This document shows positions 31,454 to 32,701 of a DNA stretch of 32,701 nt, piece after piece. The notes under the pieces were generated by a model. The model ran no database searches. It saw only the letters and a list, made by a program, of their open reading frames with translations, and was not told the origin of the DNA. The first letter of the stretch is position 1. Every line of letters starts with the position of its first letter. This DNA comes from Turicibacter sp. (GTDB taxonomy: Bacteria > Bacillota_I > Bacilli_A > MOL361 > Turicibacteraceae): the NCBI GenBank assembly GCA_009780245.1, contig WRAJ01000027.1, forward strand, positions 1 through 32,701, given 5' to 3'. A program made the translations under genes and the position numbers.

Positions 31454-32701
31454 CAAACCAATCCTTTCACCATCAATTCTTTTCTCAAATCATCCGCCAG
31501 TTCGAAATTTTTATCCGCACGCGCCTGTTCCCATGAACGGTAGCGTTGTTTATCCGCATCAGACATTGGCGTCACATCAACTTGGAAGCCAAGCGTATTT
31601 TGAAAATCTTCAAATAATTCCAACGCTTTCTTAGCCTCACCAATTTCCGCTTTTGCCCGTACCAGCTTATTCGCTTCCTTAACAAGCGCATGCAAGGTGG
31701 TTATCGCATTCGCCGTGTTAAAATCATCCGCCATGAACGCATCAAAATCTGTCGCTAAAGACATAAGTAAAGGGCTATTTTGCGACCCCTCGGACAAGCC
31801 ATCTGCTAAATCAATGTAACGGTGCAACCCAACGTACGCACTGGCCACCTTTTCCCACTCTTTCTGAGCCTGCTCCATTACCGCATCGGAAAAATCGATT
31901 GGCTGACGGTAATGTGTCGATAACATAAACAGCCTAAACACATTTGCATCATACGTTTCTAGAAGGTCTTTCACGAGGATCACATTCCCGAGCGACTTAC
32001 TCATTTTTTCATCGTCTAAGCCTAGTCGCCCAACGTGCATCCACGTATTCGCGATTGTATGCCCAGCCCCGCAAACGCTTTGCGCAATTTCGTTCTCGTG
32101 ATGCGGGAATTGCAAGTCAGAACCGCCGCCGTGAATATCGATCTTCCCTTTAAAGGCCTCTTCGATCATCACGACGCATTCCGTGTGCCAACCTGGACGA
32201 CCCGCGCCCCACGGCGAATCCCATGTAATGCCGACGTCCGTCTTCTTCCACAACGTAAAATCAAGCGGATCTTCTTTTTTGGCGTTGGCTTCCACCCGCG
32301 CACCCGCGATCAAGTCTTCAATTTTTTTACCCGACAGCTTCCCATAATCAGATGCTTTTTTAACCCTAAAGTACACGTCTCCCGCTACTTCATAGGCGAA
32401 GTCATCTTGAACTAACGCGTCGATAAAGGTCAGGATTTCATCCATGCTTTCGGTCACTTTCGGCATCGCCCTTACTGGTTTCACGTTTAAAGCTCTGCAG
32501 TCAGCAAGGTATTGAGTGAGATATTTTTCCGCAATTTCTGTTTCGCTTACGCCTTCTGCTTGCGCCTTGTTGATAATTTTATCGTCGACATCGGTGATGT
32601 TAGACACGTAGTCCACTTGATGTTCGGTCGCTTCAAAGTAGCGACGAACGACATCAAAAAAGATCACCGGTCGTGCGTTGCCGATGTGAATATAATCGTA
32701 A
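31453..32701 (-). CDS. cysS: Cysteinyl-tRNA synthetase (5' end outside the window)
   Basis: CysS charges tRNA-Cys with cysteine. The reading frame stays open to the window edge and begins YDYIHIGNARPVIFFDVVRRY, which contains the HIGH-type motif (HIGN). About 30 N-terminal residues are therefore missing. VSNITDVDDKIINKA, the zinc-site blocks WHTECVVMIEE and GGSDLQFPHHENEIAQS, and the KMSKS loop (DDEKMSKSLGN) are all present. An internal ATG-like start near 32667 is not real, because the frame continues upstream with conserved sequence. In many Bacilli cysS is followed by mrnC; here it overlaps the first of two MFS genes. Confidence 0.96.
   Translation of the reverse strand, partial: YDYIHIGNARPVIFFDVVRRYFEATEHQVDYVSNITDVDDKIINKAQAEGVSETEIAEKYLTQYLADCRALNVKPVRAMPKVTESMDEILTFIDALVQDDFAYEVAGDVYFRVKKASDYGKLSGKKIEDLIAGARVEANAKKEDPLDFTLWKKTDVGITWDSPWGAGRPGWHTECVVMIEEAFKGKIDIHGGGSDLQFPHHENEIAQSVCGAGHTIANTWMHVGRLGLDDEKMSKSLGNVILVKDLLETYDANVFRLFMLSTHYRQPIDFSDAVMEQAQKEWEKVASAYVGLHRYIDLADGLSEGSQNSPLLMSLATDFDAFMADDFNTANAITTLHALVKEANKLVRAKAEIGEAKKALELFEDFQNTLGFQVDVTPMSDADKQRYRSWEQARADKNFELADDLRKELMVKGLV

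Overview
The window looks like a chromosomal segment of a Bacilli-type member of the Bacillota (low- to mid-GC Gram-positive). Four things support this. The ypmB/tseB-dnaD-nth gene order is the Bacillus one. A CcpA-like regulator sits beside tyrS. A FabT-like MarR protein sits beside an acyl carrier protein. Two sporulation-linked families, SpoIIIAH and Cse60, are present, so the lineage is or was spore-forming. Shine-Dalgarno sequences and TATAAT-type promoters, often with an extended TG-n -10, are easy to see. TAA, TAG and TGA all end genes, so the standard code applies. Most genes are on the minus strand and are read right to left. I see no phage, IS element, tRNA, rRNA or cas genes.

Layout, left to right. 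1-577: D-Ala-D-Ala carboxypeptidase interrupted by an in-frame amber codon and cut by the window edge. 585-1860: small operon asp23-acpP-fabT-like (lipid and envelope control). 1874-6667: moxR-DUF58-transglutaminase operon. 6819-8435: MgtC-like membrane protein, a 62-bp palindromic tandem array, a thioredoxin-fold protein without active-site cysteines, and Cse60. 8467-10821: tyrS and ccpA, each with its own promoter. 10943-11401: coiled-coil protein of unknown role. 11667-13193: unrecognised multi-pass membrane protein with an internal duplication, behind a full-consensus promoter. 13585-14322 (+): DEDDh exonuclease that converges on the next block. 14357-18939: recJ-apt-tseB-dnaD-nth.

19115-20135: zinc-ribbon protein and orphan spoIIIAH behind a sporulation-sigma-like promoter. 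20321-22070 (+): YitT-family protein and a small-molecule kinase. 22106-23287: MFS transporter. 23389-23789: six-unit 73-bp palindromic array. 23806-28849: greA-mtnN-tgt-(zinc ribbon/double propeller)-gmk. 28928-32701: two tandem MFS paralogues downstream of cysS, whose 5' end lies beyond the window.

Most genes are housekeeping: translation (tyrS, cysS, tgt), DNA repair and replication (recJ, nth, dnaD, exonuclease), purine and methyl-cycle salvage (apt, gmk, mtnN), transcription fidelity (greA), carbon control (ccpA) and envelope work (tseB, moxR operon, dac). The least explained material is the pair of palindromic arrays. Both start within about 25 bases of a stop codon, both keep an exact period (62 and 73 bp), and neither has a terminator U-tract. 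Also of interest are the unknown duplicated permease with its leader palindrome, the duplicated propeller protein in the gmk operon, and the asp23-acpP-fabT cluster. No complete new system is evident; the palindromic repeat family is the best candidate for something undescribed.
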